Source of the DNA: Bacillaceae bacterium IKA-2
GTDB lineage: Bacteria; Bacillota; Bacilli; Bacillales; Anaerobacillaceae
Reading direction: 5' to 3'
Assembly: GCA_031761875.1 (NCBI GenBank)
Contig: CP134492.1
Location: forward strand, 434,001-498,000
Length of the DNA stretch: 64,000 nt
In this document: positions 27,201-35,683 of the stretch, piece by piece
Layout of the letters: every line of letters starts with the position of its first letter
Numbering within the stretch: position 1 is the first letter of the stretch
Program-made: the position numbers and the translations under genes
The notes under the pieces: model-generated
What the model was told of the DNA's origin: nothing
Database searches by the model: none
What the model saw: the letters and a program-made list of their open reading frames with translations, nothing else

Positions 27201-27575
27201 GATCCGAAATATAACGATTTTGTTTTTAATGTATCTGATTATCCAGAAATGCAAGAATTATTAGTAATATCAAATGTGCTGATAACAGATTATTCTTCAG
27301 TTATGTTTGATTTTGCAAATAGTAATAAGCCGATTCTTTTTTACACATATGATTTAAAAGAATATAGAGATAATACAAGAGGATTTTACATCGATTTTGA
27401 AGAGGAAGCACCTGGTCCATTGTTGTTTAACACCGAAGAATTACTATTGGCTATTAAAGATTTAGAACAGTTCGGGGTTAAATATAACCAAAAATATAAA
27501 GATTTCCAGCAAAAGTATTGTTATCTAGAGGATGGAAATGCTACACAACGGGTAGTAGATAAATTTTTCAAATAA
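24276..27575 (+). CDS. Tandem double-domain CDP-glycerol (or CDP-ribitol) glycerophosphotransferase
   Basis: 1099 residues from ATG 24276 (AGGTGG at 24265-24270); an in-frame GTG nine bases upstream is too close to that site. Three parts are seen: an N-terminal region (about 1-330) of beta-rich type found ahead of TarL/TagF-like enzymes; a first Glyphos_transf domain (about 340-690) with FLQHGVMGTKN (near 440), LSRFDTLF and TDYSSVGFDFSFL (near 596); and a second one (about 735-1095) with LQTWHGTPLKKM (near 828), YAPTFRDN and TDYSSVMFDFA (near 1004). Two catalytic domains in one chain could give both priming and elongation. Domain 1 has QHGV in place of WHGT, so its donor or acceptor may differ. 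It is probably followed by cotranscription of the GT2 gene 26 bases downstream. Confidence 0.9.
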   Translation: MKLFSKSKGKLKHHLSIKQNKEVLSLAGIFNNEDYLAEELWLFSRNEGEKLKIAEIEPTNKFQFKVDLNKVMEELLMTEESTFDWYVKVRRSYSEIGQKIKDRDDLEIIEENNQKIAKYFIRLGRFENTELDSLPYFYKNSDFLINYITLKGNFSIVLNETLNLEISSQIDKLKTKKNQLIIEGKLFTKNSSIENAEIVLKARNQQIELVSGKITFRHLKDETEKKYGLNRYTYEVVIELDNIQNGEILNEDVYDVFINLKIRNTDLIKIIRVGKPTFRAKYLNKEVYCKNDKEAIIVNPYYTFKKLNLSLEVFQYPLETYNYLRKMMRWSWLIQLFNKSKDIWIVGEKPNKAQDTGLTFFKYLRENHPKKNAYYVIEKNSPEAKNVEQLDQVLEYKSKEHIWYTIIATKVISSHHPDYLYPLRTSRFKKKVKGIKVFLQHGVMGTKNMVSNYGKSAIDFDTDVFMVSSDFEKEMIVNDFGYNPNDVFVTGLSRFDTLFKNDVVKQRNLLIIPTWRDWLATVDRFMESEYYQRYQELIHSERLHDLASKYNFKIIFCLHPNMQKYAHFFEDAPVTVINQGDVDVQHLIKESSMMITDYSSVGFDFSFLEKPILYYQFDRNKFIGKMPSHLDLDNDLPGRVCFDLFTLLTELEEYSKDNFVVKEKYINRANKFIKNKDTSSSERIFKVISNYTNEKSVVQKKDENLLLKELFNRFRKSRFYYPMMKLFYRIGTKIIPVDKKLILFESGLGKQYGDSPRYIYEAVVKKKIGYSTVWVYNKNHEFLNPETKSVKRLSPLYYYYLLRSKYWVNNQNFPNYIVKRPETTFLQTWHGTPLKKMLYDIETVQGRSEGYVDRIGSAINNWDYLISPSDYASKAFRSAFQYEGEILEVGYPRNDLFFAQNQNNTLVGDIVRSLNLPEGKKILLYAPTFRDNKTTKNNKFVFDIDFDLDKLYEEFHEDYVLLLRMHVVISNRLYVDPKYNDFVFNVSDYPEMQELLVISNVLITDYSSVMFDFANSNKPILFYTYDLKEYRDNTRGFYIDFEEEAPGPLLFNTEELLLAIKDLEQFGVKYNQKYKDFQQKYCYLEDGNATQRVVDKFFK

Positions 27576-27601
27576 CTCAGCTAAATTTTAGGGGGAATCC
27601 A

Positions 27602-29170
27602 ATGTTTACACAATTATTTGACAAATCTTCTAAGGAGGAAAGTGCTGCCGGGGGATGTATCGAGTCTGATGATGCAATCAAAAAAGCAAAGTTGCTACTA
27701 AGTAATAAAGCGACAAAAATAATCAGTCCACCTGAGCGTGAAACGGAAATAACAGTGATTATTCCGTGTTTCAATGCCCGAAAATTTTTAATTGAAACGT
27801 TAGATTCTGTCTTTAATCAATCACTTTCAAGTGATCTGATTCAAGCAATTGTCGTTGATGATAAGTCTAATGATGACTCAAGTGATTTACTCATGGCTTA
27901 CGCAGATAAACATAGTAACTTAACGATTGTTTTATTAAATGAGAATACCGGTTCGCCAGGAACTCCGAGAAATATTGGAATTGAATTATCTAAATCTAAA
28001 TACGTGACATTTTTAGATGCTGATGATTATTTACACCGAGATGGGCTAAAAAAGCTGTATGATATTTTAGAAGAAAGTAATGACGATTACGTAGTAGGAA
28101 AAACAATTAAAAAAGAGGAGAAACGCGAGACGATTATTGGCGAGTGGCAATCAATTAAAGAACGTCGGAATATCTCGCCACTCGAGGTCAAACATTTCTT
28201 CCATCACTTAGGTCCAACGGCAAGAATGCTTAAATTGTCGATTGTTAAAGAGAATAATATTAGATTCCCAGAGTTAAGATTTGGTGAAGATAAATTTTTC
28301 TTTGCAAGTGTCCTTTTGTATTCAAAAAGTGTCGCAACGACAACAGACGTAATATATTTTGCGAACAGACTTGAAGAGAACAATGCGTCGCTTACAAGGA
28401 CGACGGATGTTTTACAAAAAAGAAAAGCAGATTTACAAGTCTTAAAGTTATTAAATGAAATTCAGATGACCATTGAACAAAAAAAGATGATCTTTAATCG
28501 AATCTATGAATATGACTTTGTTAGAACGTTTAACAGCCAGTTATTCTTAAAATCAACGAACAAGCAAGAATTTTTCAGTATTCTTGATCAAGCAATTAAA
28601 ACTACTGAAAATCTAGAATATAATTTTGTTGACGAGTTTGAGAGTGATTTGTATAAGTTAGCGATTACGTTGTATTTAGAAGGAAAAAAAGAGCAATTCA
28701 TTAAATTATTTGAATGGAATAAGCATGATAAAAACAAGCAATTTGAAATAACCAATGGAATTGCCTATGGAGTACTAGCACTTGAAAACGAGACTATTTA
28801 TGTAAAACAAAATATGTTTGCTCGTTATTATGATTCTTTCTATCGTGAAAATACATTCCATATTAAATTTGAAATTTACGGAGATTATCTAAGTGATCTT
28901 AACTATTTATTGTTAAGAGATAAGTCAAAAGCTAATAATGATAAGTCTTTCCCGATTTCAATGACTAATAATAGGGCTGAAGTAGAAGTGGATTTAAATG
29001 AATTAACAAATCTAGATGTTTCTCAATATGCCGTTTTAGTTCGCTATAATGACTATCAAAATTTCAATGTGACAAAGGTCGGTAAAAATAACATTAAATA
29101 TAATAAACGAGAATATGAGTTCTATACAACTGTCGCAAATAATTTAGGTTTTTCTATTAGAAATAATTAG
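27602..29170 (+). CDS. GT2 glycosyltransferase with TarS/TarP-like layout (teichoic acid sugar transferase)
   Basis: 522 residues with AGGGGG upstream. The GT2 catalytic domain (about 50-270) has ITVIIPCFNARKFL, IVVDDKSNDDS, NTGSPGTPRNIGIELSKS and the DADDYL metal-binding motif (139-144). A helical linker and a C-terminal beta-rich region (about 400-522) follow. This three-part build resembles enzymes that put sugars on teichoic acid repeats, such as TarS. It lies directly behind the double polymerase gene and ends at a strong terminator. The sugar is unknown. Confidence 0.82.
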   Translation: MFTQLFDKSSKEESAAGGCIESDDAIKKAKLLLSNKATKIISPPERETEITVIIPCFNARKFLIETLDSVFNQSLSSDLIQAIVVDDKSNDDSSDLLMAYADKHSNLTIVLLNENTGSPGTPRNIGIELSKSKYVTFLDADDYLHRDGLKKLYDILEESNDDYVVGKTIKKEEKRETIIGEWQSIKERRNISPLEVKHFFHHLGPTARMLKLSIVKENNIRFPELRFGEDKFFFASVLLYSKSVATTTDVIYFANRLEENNASLTRTTDVLQKRKADLQVLKLLNEIQMTIEQKKMIFNRIYEYDFVRTFNSQLFLKSTNKQEFFSILDQAIKTTENLEYNFVDEFESDLYKLAITLYLEGKKEQFIKLFEWNKHDKNKQFEITNGIAYGVLALENETIYVKQNMFARYYDSFYRENTFHIKFEIYGDYLSDLNYLLLRDKSKANNDKSFPISMTNNRAEVEVDLNELTNLDVSQYAVLVRYNDYQNFNVTKVGKNNIKYNKREYEFYTTVANNLGFSIRNN

Positions 29171-29261
29171 TAGTAACGTTCAGGGTGAATACAGCCATTC
29201 ACTGTAAATGATAAACGGGAATCGAGAAAATTTTTAGCGACTATCCTGATTATGCGGTTGA

Positions 29262-29290
29262 AAAAAGCTCGTCAAATTGACGAGCTTTTT
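29262..29290. terminator. Bidirectional terminator between convergent teichoic acid genes
   Basis: AAAAAGCTCGTCAA pairs perfectly with TTGACGAGCTTTTT around one base. Opposite A and T runs serve both strands. Confidence 0.9.
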
Positions 29291-29344
29291 ACCTATTAAC
29301 TAAACATGTTGGTTGCCATTACTTTTTAATGCCATTTTCCAGAT

Positions 29345-30535
29345 TTACTTTTTTGTTACTCCTAACAGTTTTTCGACAACTCTTTTTGCAGCATGCCCAT
29401 CCTCTAAAGCGGTGAACTTACGTAAAAACAATTCTGGAACAAGATTTTTATTGTTACTGTCACTAATTTTTTTAATTGCGCTAATGACTTCCGTTGTTGT
29501 TTTCACTAACGGTCCAGGGGCTTCTTTTTCAAAGTCAAAGTAAAAGCCCCTCAATTGATCACGATAAGAATCAATATCATAAACATAAAAGATCATTGGT
29601 CGATTTAAATTTGCATAATCAAAGAAAACAGAAGAATAGTCAGTAATTAATAAATCCGAGATAATATAAAGCTCTCTAATATCGGAATGATTAGAAGCAT
29701 CGATTACGAAGCCCTTGTACTCAGACAGGTCTAAATTGTCTGAGATAAGATAATGGAGTCTTAATAAAACAATGTACTCGTCACCTACTTGTCTTTTTAG
29801 CGCTTGTAAATCTAATGTTAACGAAAATTTATATTTGCCTTTTGAGTGGTATTCGTTATCACGCCATGTCGGAGCGTAGAGAATCACTTTTTTGTCAGTA
29901 GGAATAGAAAGTTGTTTTCGAATTTTAGCAACATCAGCTGGCTTGAATGTATATAAAAAATCGTTTCTCGGGTAGCCACTTTCAATCATTTGCTTGTTAA
30001 AGCGAAATGCACCGCGAAAAATCTCGCTTGAATACTTATTCGGTGAAATCAAATAATCCCAGCGGCTCGATTCCATTATGAAATTTTTCTTATATTTTTC
30101 TGTTGTCGTTCCTGGCATTACTATTTCCTCAATATCGACACCTAATTTTTTTAAAGGTGTGCCATGCCACGTTTGTAAATAGATAGTTTTAGCAGGTTTT
30201 GGTGTCCATGCAGGTAGTCGACTATTTGATACCCAGTATTTAGCGCTTGGCATGATCAATAACCATTTGACTGAGAACCTTTTAACAAGGTTAAGATTAT
30301 AACCAGTGAAGTTATCCACATATCTGGGGTCATAACTCCAGTAACATTGATAGTCTGGATAGTTTTCGGTTATATATTCATAAATTGCTCTAGGGTTGCA
30401 ACTATATTGTTTACCAAGGAAACTTTCAAAAACAATCACTTTTTCTTGCTTTGGTAATATTCCGACCAGGATAAATAAATATTTATACAAAAGTTTAACG
30501 TATTTAGATACACGCTCTTTAATCATCGAGGACAT
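29345..30535 (-). CDS. CDP-glycerol glycerophosphotransferase (TagB/TagF-like, single domain)
   Basis: 396 residues, one N-terminal hydrophobic segment, then a full Glyphos_transf domain: LQTWHGTPLKKLGVDIEEIV, GYPRNDFLY, YAPTWRDNEYHSKGKY, LRLHYLISDN and TDYSSVFFDYANLNRP. The last four blocks are almost the same as in the C-terminal half of the 21895 protein, so the two genes share a recent ancestor. As a single-domain protein it could be a second primase or a short polymerase. A weak AAGG site precedes the ATG. It is convergent with the GT2 gene and divergent from tagGH. Confidence 0.88.
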   Translation of the reverse strand: MSSMIKERVSKYVKLLYKYLFILVGILPKQEKVIVFESFLGKQYSCNPRAIYEYITENYPDYQCYWSYDPRYVDNFTGYNLNLVKRFSVKWLLIMPSAKYWVSNSRLPAWTPKPAKTIYLQTWHGTPLKKLGVDIEEIVMPGTTTEKYKKNFIMESSRWDYLISPNKYSSEIFRGAFRFNKQMIESGYPRNDFLYTFKPADVAKIRKQLSIPTDKKVILYAPTWRDNEYHSKGKYKFSLTLDLQALKRQVGDEYIVLLRLHYLISDNLDLSEYKGFVIDASNHSDIRELYIISDLLITDYSSVFFDYANLNRPMIFYVYDIDSYRDQLRGFYFDFEKEAPGPLVKTTTEVISAIKKISDSNNKNLVPELFLRKFTALEDGHAAKRVVEKLLGVTKK

Positions 30536-30640
30536 ATAACCTTACCTTACCCTTCTTTTAGGTATTTTTGAAAACATCCTTATTAGTATAGTTTAAACTA
30601 GTTAGATTTTAAAGGTAAAGCTAATCAGGTTTTATAATTA

Positions 30641-30669
30641 TTGTATTCTACATTTGTTTCAAGTATAAT
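30641..30669 (+). promoter_or_regulatory. Candidate sigma-A promoter for tagGH
   Basis: TTGTAT (30641-30646) and TATAAT (30664-30669) with exactly 17 bases between, 41 bases ahead of the tagG start. Confidence 0.75.
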
Positions 30670-30710
30670 TTTTTAGTATTGACTAAAAGTAGGTTAGGGA
30701 TGACGCAAGA

Positions 30711-31532
30711 ATGAAATCCATGTACTTAGTAATTCAGGAACAAATCAAATACTTCTATTTAGTTAGAAGATTATCACTATATGAAATCAAAAGTAAAAAT
30801 AAAAATAATTTCCTTGGGATGGCTTGGGAAATCATAAACCCGTTAATTCAAATAACCATTTATTGGTTTGTGTTTGGATATGGGATTAGAGAGCGACAAC
30901 CGATCGAGGTTGCAGAAGGAATGTACGTGCCATTTTTACAATGGATGCTACCTGGGATTATCATTTGGTTCTTTTTTTACCAATCAACGATCGAAGCTTC
31001 GAAGTCGATTTATACAAGGTTAAAAATGCTATCAAAAATGAAGTTTCCGATGAGCGTGATCCCGAATATAGTCATTTTCGCAAAGTTTTACACGCATCTA
31101 ATTATGGTGCTTGTAACCTTCCTGATCTTACAATTTTCAGGATATTCTATTAATATCTATTATCTACAAATTGTTTATTTTGCTTTTGCGACCTTTATGT
31201 TCATCTATTCGTTAGCGTTAATTACTTCGACTTTAGCAACCTTTGTTAGAGATGTTCAGATGTTTTTGCAAGCAGTTTTAAGAATGTTACTTTATTTATC
31301 ACCAATTTTATGGACAATCTCGACACTACCTGCTTCAATACAAATTATCATGAAAATTAACCCGCTCTATTATCTTATCGAGGGTTATCGACACGCCTTT
31401 TTAGGATTAGGTTGGTACTTTATCGATCAATGGCAGTATACGTTGTATTTTTGGATTGTAACAGTTGCGCTCTTTTTAATTGGATCAATCCTGCATATAA
31501 AATTTAGAAAACATTTCATTGACTTTATTTAG
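30711..31532 (+). CDS. tagG: Teichoic acid ABC transporter permease TagG
   Basis: 273 residues, like B. subtilis TagG. Six membrane segments of the ABC2 type, with an amphipathic N-terminus (YLVRRLSLYEIKSKNKNNFLG) and the ending LYYLIEGYRHAFLG. With TagH it moves finished undecaprenyl-PP-linked teichoic acid across the membrane. The GGGATG-type ribosome binding site is modest. tagH follows after 16 bases. Confidence 0.94.
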   Translation: MKSMYLVIQEQIKYFYLVRRLSLYEIKSKNKNNFLGMAWEIINPLIQITIYWFVFGYGIRERQPIEVAEGMYVPFLQWMLPGIIIWFFFYQSTIEASKSIYTRLKMLSKMKFPMSVIPNIVIFAKFYTHLIMVLVTFLILQFSGYSINIYYLQIVYFAFATFMFIYSLALITSTLATFVRDVQMFLQAVLRMLLYLSPILWTISTLPASIQIIMKINPLYYLIEGYRHAFLGLGWYFIDQWQYTLYFWIVTVALFLIGSILHIKFRKHFIDFI

Positions 31533-31548
31533 TTTGGAAGGGACGTCT

Positions 31549-32349
31549 ATGGATAAAGCTATTGTAGTAAAAAATTTAACGAAAAAATATAAATTATATA
31601 CGAAACGATCTGAGAGATTCCTCGATATAATCTCATCTAAAAGTTATGGTGAAGATTTCTTCGCACTTAGCGATGTCAGCTTTGAAGTTGACAAAGGTGA
31701 TGTAGTTGGTTTTCTAGGGGTGAATGGATCTGGAAAATCGACACTGTCTAATATTATTGCAGGGATTATTCCGGAAACTAGTGGAACTGTCTCTGTCAAT
31801 GGTGAGACGGCCTTGATCGCAGTTGCAGCGGGGCTAAAGGGAGATTTAACAGGAAGAGAAAATATTGAGTTGAAATGTTTGATGTTAGGCTTTTCTCCAA
31901 TAGAAATTAAAGCAATGGAAGAAAACATTATCGAATTTGCTGAGTTGGAACGGTTTATTGATCAACCAGTTAAATCGTACTCTAGTGGTATGAAATCACG
32001 ATTAGGATTTTCAATATCAGTTAATATTAATCCAGACATTTTGATCATTGATGAAGCGCTATCTGTCGGTGATAAAGCTTTCGCCGAAAAGAGCTTGGAA
32101 AAAATGGGCGACTATAAAGCTAAAGGGAAAACGATGATTTTTGTGAGTCACTCGATTGGCCAGATGAAGCAGTTTTGTGAAAAAATCCTCTGGTTAGAAT
32201 TCGGACAAGTAAAAGAGTATGGTCCGGCTGACGAAATTATTCCGTTGTACGAAGCTTTCATCAAGGAATATAAAAAAATGTCCAAGCAAGAAAGAGATAA
32301 GTACCGTCAAAATGCTTTAAAGAAAAAGGCGATATATTCAAACAACTAG
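31549..32349 (+). CDS. tagH: Teichoic acid ABC transporter ATP-binding protein TagH
   Basis: 267 residues from ATG 31549 behind GGAAGGGACG; the upstream in-frame ATG at 31519 lies inside tagG and lacks a site. Walker A is GVNGSGKST (57-65), the signature YSSGM (144-148), Walker B ILIIDEA (164-170) and the switch His is in FVSHS. It powers TagG. It lacks the long extracellular C-terminal extension of B. subtilis TagH (527 residues) and is of the short TarH type. Confidence 0.95.
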   Translation: MDKAIVVKNLTKKYKLYTKRSERFLDIISSKSYGEDFFALSDVSFEVDKGDVVGFLGVNGSGKSTLSNIIAGIIPETSGTVSVNGETALIAVAAGLKGDLTGRENIELKCLMLGFSPIEIKAMEENIIEFAELERFIDQPVKSYSSGMKSRLGFSISVNINPDILIIDEALSVGDKAFAEKSLEKMGDYKAKGKTMIFVSHSIGQMKQFCEKILWLEFGQVKEYGPADEIIPLYEAFIKEYKKMSKQERDKYRQNALKKKAIYSNN

Positions 32350-32389
32350 AAAGAGAAGGAAGTATCACCTTTTTAACGCGGCTAGTTTC

Positions 32390-32423
32390 AGGCGCTCGTG
32401 ACCAAGTCACTGGCGCCTTTTTT
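32390..32423 (+). terminator. Rho-independent terminator after tagGH
   Basis: AGGCGCTCGTGA pairs with TCACTGGCGCCT (two mismatches) around five bases, then six T. Confidence 0.85.
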
Positions 32424-32533
32424 GTGTAATATAAAGTTTATGTTACAAAAACAATAGCTTATTGTTAAGATTTCCGCTATAGTTAAGTAATAGTTGCCAC
32501 TTTTTAAATTAAGTTGGTATGGAGGATTTTAAC

Positions 32534-33604
32534 ATGTTGATTTTCACATTACTTTTATGTTTCATCATTTCGTTTGCAATAACGCCCTTAATAATAAAAC
32601 TGGCTTTAAAAATTGGCGCAACAGATAAGCCATCACAACGCAAGGTGCATCTGAAGGTTATGCCACGTTTAGGCGGGCTAGCGATATTCATCAGTTTTAT
32701 TGTCGGTGTCTTAATCATTAGTCCGGATAGCAGTTATCATTTTTGGATTTTGGTAGGAGCTTCAACGATCGTCCTAGTCGGTGTACTAGATGATATTTAT
32801 GAATTATCTGCAATGAAAAAAGTAATTGGTCAAATTATTGCAGCGCTACTTGTGATTACCTTTGGTGGAATACAAGTAGAATTTATAAACCTACCATTTG
32901 GCGGTGTCTTGGAGTTCGGTATTTTAAGTGTCCCAATCACGCTGTTTTGGATCGTTGCAATTACAAATGCAATTAATTTAATTGATGGACTAGATGGTCT
33001 AGCTTCTGGGGTAACATCAATAGCCTTAATAACCGTTGCAACAATGTCCTTTATGATGGGCAATATGTATGTATTTGTGTTTTCACTGTTGTTGTTATTT
33101 AGTATCTTAGGTTTTATTTATTATAATTTTCATCCTGCGAAAATTTTTCTTGGTGATACAGGATCGTTATTTTTAGGTTTTATGATTGCGGTGTTATCGT
33201 TACTAGGTTTTAAAAATATTACCTTAGTAGCCTTAATAGTGCCAATGCTTATATTAGCAGTACCGATCATCGATACATTTTTTGCGATTATCCGGAGAAG
33301 AAGGAATAAAGTCCCCTTTTACATACCGGATCGTTCCCATTTTCATCATTGCTTATTAGATTTAGGTTTCACACACAGAAATACAGTACTGATTATTTAT
33401 TCAGTCAGTGCCGGATTTGGAGTAGCGGCGATTTTGTTTTCAATGGCGACAGTTTGGGGTTCATTATTAATCGCTTTAGTGATAGTAGTAATTATCGAAC
33501 TGCTAGTTGAATATCTTGGTCTAGTAAGTAAAAGCTATCGACCACTACTAAGCTTATTTAAAATTTATAGAAGCTCGCCAAGCTATGTTTATAAAAGAAA
33601 ATAA
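32534..33604 (+). CDS. Undecaprenyl-phosphate GlcNAc-1-phosphate transferase, TagO/WecA type (copy 2)
   Basis: 356 residues from ATG 32534, eight bases after GGAGG; the ATG at 32519 overlaps that site and is less likely. The same motifs as copy 1 occur: GATDKPSQRKVHLKVMPRLGG, GVLDDIYEL, NAINLIDGLDGLASG, FLGDTGSLFLGF and the HFHHCLLDLGFTHRN loop. The two proteins align over their full length. This copy is next to tagGH and an LCP gene, so it may start a different polymer from copy 1, or the two may be redundant. Confidence 0.92.
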   Translation: MLIFTLLLCFIISFAITPLIIKLALKIGATDKPSQRKVHLKVMPRLGGLAIFISFIVGVLIISPDSSYHFWILVGASTIVLVGVLDDIYELSAMKKVIGQIIAALLVITFGGIQVEFINLPFGGVLEFGILSVPITLFWIVAITNAINLIDGLDGLASGVTSIALITVATMSFMMGNMYVFVFSLLLLFSILGFIYYNFHPAKIFLGDTGSLFLGFMIAVLSLLGFKNITLVALIVPMLILAVPIIDTFFAIIRRRRNKVPFYIPDRSHFHHCLLDLGFTHRNTVLIIYSVSAGFGVAAILFSMATVWGSLLIALVIVVIIELLVEYLGLVSKSYRPLLSLFKIYRSSPSYVYKRK

Positions 33605-33610
33605 GCTTCA

Positions 33611-33657
33611 CAAACAATAAGCGGGACCACTTAATTTAGTGGTCCCGCTTATTGTTT
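33611..33657. terminator. Bidirectional terminator between tagO copy 2 and the LCP gene
   Basis: A 20-bp stem on each side of TAATTT, with AAACAATAAG and CTTATTGTTT at the foot and T runs in both directions. Confidence 0.92.
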
Positions 33658-33669
33658 TTTGGTTAATGT

Positions 33670-34665
33670 TTAGTTTGCATTACTTTGTTGGAATTTAATA
33701 TCTAAATGGTTCCTTAAAGTAGCTGAAATTTGGGCAACTGAATCTTCTTCAAGCTCATAGTAATAGATGCGGTTATCTGTTAAGTCATTACCTTTCAGAC
33801 TTAAAGACTCAATCTCTTTTAAACCTGAACTATATGAATGTAAACTTAAAATGTTTCCGAAGCTTAGATTAGTAGATAAATTTGTTTCGACACTATCCAT
33901 TAGATCGTCAAATCTGGCGATCGTCGAGAAGGAAGAACCCTTTTTGATAATCGCTGCTAAAATTTGTTGCTGGCGCTCACCGCGACCAATATCTCCACGC
34001 GGATCTTTTTTTCGCATTCTAGCAAAAGCAAGTGCTTCTTCTCCGTTGAGATTTTGAAGCCCTTCAGTCAAGGTAATCGCACTTTTACGATCATTACTAT
34101 CCATTTCTTGAAATGTAAATGGAACGTCTACTTCGATGCCGCCTAATGCATCAATGATTTCGATAAAGGCATCAAAATTTAGCTTTACAAAATAATCAAC
34201 CGGGATATCGAAGAGATTTTCGACTGTAGCGACGGTCATATCAAGGCCACCAAACGCGTGAGCGTGATTAATCTTATCTAAGTTGACTCTACCTGGTATT
34301 TCGACGCGAGAGTCTCTTGGAATATTAATCATCTTTATCGTACTTTCATCTTTATTAAATGTAGCTAAGAGAATCGCATCGGTTCTTCCTTTTAAGCTAC
34401 CATCTCTGTCGTCCAAACCTAAGAAGAGAACCGAAAAGTTGTCTTTACTAGGGTTTACTGCTTGGTCGCGCTTATCGGAGTGTTCGCCGCGCTCTAATTC
34501 ATGCTGGGCACTGGCAGTTAAATTAGCCATTTTATTTAAAAAGTAACCTACTGCAGCTCCTGAGACAATAAATAAAGCAAGGAACAATAAGGCGGTCATT
34601 TTTAAGCGCTTAAATCGCTTTTTCTTCTTAACTCGTTGTTTATATTCATTTCTGTTATTCTCCAT
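33670..34665 (-). CDS. LytR-CpsA-Psr (LCP) family wall glycopolymer ligase (second copy)
   Basis: 331 residues from ATG 34665 behind AAAGGAG; a longer frame to 34701 has no ribosome binding site. A lysine/arginine-rich cytoplasmic start, one membrane segment (about 22-43), then the LCP domain with LFLGLDDRDGSLKGRTDAIL, NIPRDSRVEI, KINHAHAFGGLDM and ARMRKKDPRGDIGRGERQQ. Role as for the LCP protein at 4022; the two are paralogues. It is divergent from the ywqCDE-type operon, which places it near exopolysaccharide control as well as teichoic acid genes. Confidence 0.93.
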   Translation of the reverse strand: MENNRNEYKQRVKKKKRFKRLKMTALLFLALFIVSGAAVGYFLNKMANLTASAQHELERGEHSDKRDQAVNPSKDNFSVLFLGLDDRDGSLKGRTDAILLATFNKDESTIKMINIPRDSRVEIPGRVNLDKINHAHAFGGLDMTVATVENLFDIPVDYFVKLNFDAFIEIIDALGGIEVDVPFTFQEMDSNDRKSAITLTEGLQNLNGEEALAFARMRKKDPRGDIGRGERQQQILAAIIKKGSSFSTIARFDDLMDSVETNLSTNLSFGNILSLHSYSSGLKEIESLSLKGNDLTDNRIYYYELEEDSVAQISATLRNHLDIKFQQSNAN

Positions 34666-34933
34666 TGTCAAACTCCTTTGGCGTATAAAATAAAAATTCA
34701 CAAAATAGTTTCATATATTGTTGTTGCAAAAATTTTAATTATTTTACTACTAACTAATATATATTAATGGAATAAAGATGAAACGTAAAGGTTTAAATTC
34801 TTCCAAGCAAAAAAAATCTACTCTTCCAGAGATTTTATGTAAAATTTTAGTGAAATATCAATTACTTTGTCAATAAAGTGTGATAGAATTCAATTATCTG
34901 AGTAAATAAAGCATAAGACATTAGGAGGCAACA

Positions 34934-35683
34934 ATGGAAGGAACAACGGAAGAAACTATTAGTTTAAAAGAATTATATGAGACAATTAAAAAACGAATTA
35001 TCCTGATTGTCCTGATTACAGTTACGGCTGTGGCCTTGAGTGCGTTCGTTAGTTATCTATTTTTGACACCAATTTATCAATCGTCAACACAGTTATTAGT
35101 AAATCAATCACAAGCAGAACAGCAAAATATTAGTTCCGGTGATATTCGGACGAATATTGATTTAATTAATACGTACAATGTCATTATTAAAAGTCCAATT
35201 ATCTTAGACAAAGTGATTGGCGAATTAAATCTTGATACATCTGCCGGAGGCTTAAATAGCCAAATTTCGGTCGGTAGTGAGCAAAATTCGCAAGTACTGT
35301 TTATCTCCGTGCAAGATCCTGACCCGGCCTTAGCGGTCCGAATCGCCAATACGGTCGCTTCTGTATTTCAACGCGAAATTGTTTCAATTATGAATGTTGA
35401 TAACGTTAGTATTCTATCTGAAGCAAAATTAGCAGAGAACCGAGCGCCGATTAAACCTAATCCAAAACTTAATATGGCGATTGCTTTTGTCGTCGGTTTA
35501 ATGGCAGCAGTTGGACTTGCCTTCTTATTAGAATTCCTTGATAACACAATTAAAACAGAACGAGATATCGAAAAACATCTGGGCTTGTCAGTAATAGGCG
35601 TCATTCCTTCATTTGACTTAGATAAGGCGGTAGCCGAAAGGCAAGATTCAAGAAGAAAACGGGGTGCGGACATCAGTGCTTAG
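34934..35683 (+). CDS. ywqC: Wzz/CapA-type polysaccharide co-polymerase, tyrosine-kinase activator (YwqC/EpsA-like)
   Basis: 249 residues, AGGAGG eight bases ahead of the ATG. Two membrane segments (about 20-42 and 174-196) enclose an extracellular Wzz domain, and a short C-terminal cytoplasmic tail (DNTIKTERDIEKHLGLSVIGVIPSF) contacts and activates the kinase, as in CapA/CapB and YwqC/YwqD pairs. It sets chain length and gates the kinase. It overlaps the kinase gene by eight bases. It could equally be an EpsA orthologue; the gene symbol is by layout. Confidence 0.88.
   Translation: MEGTTEETISLKELYETIKKRIILIVLITVTAVALSAFVSYLFLTPIYQSSTQLLVNQSQAEQQNISSGDIRTNIDLINTYNVIIKSPIILDKVIGELNLDTSAGGLNSQISVGSEQNSQVLFISVQDPDPALAVRIANTVASVFQREIVSIMNVDNVSILSEAKLAENRAPIKPNPKLNMAIAFVVGLMAAVGLAFLLEFLDNTIKTERDIEKHLGLSVIGVIPSFDLDKAVAERQDSRRKRGADISA

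Noticed and set aside
34867-34889. TTGTCA ... TAGAAT as promoter of ywqC
   Set aside because: Only 11 bases between the hexamers; not a workable sigma-A spacing.
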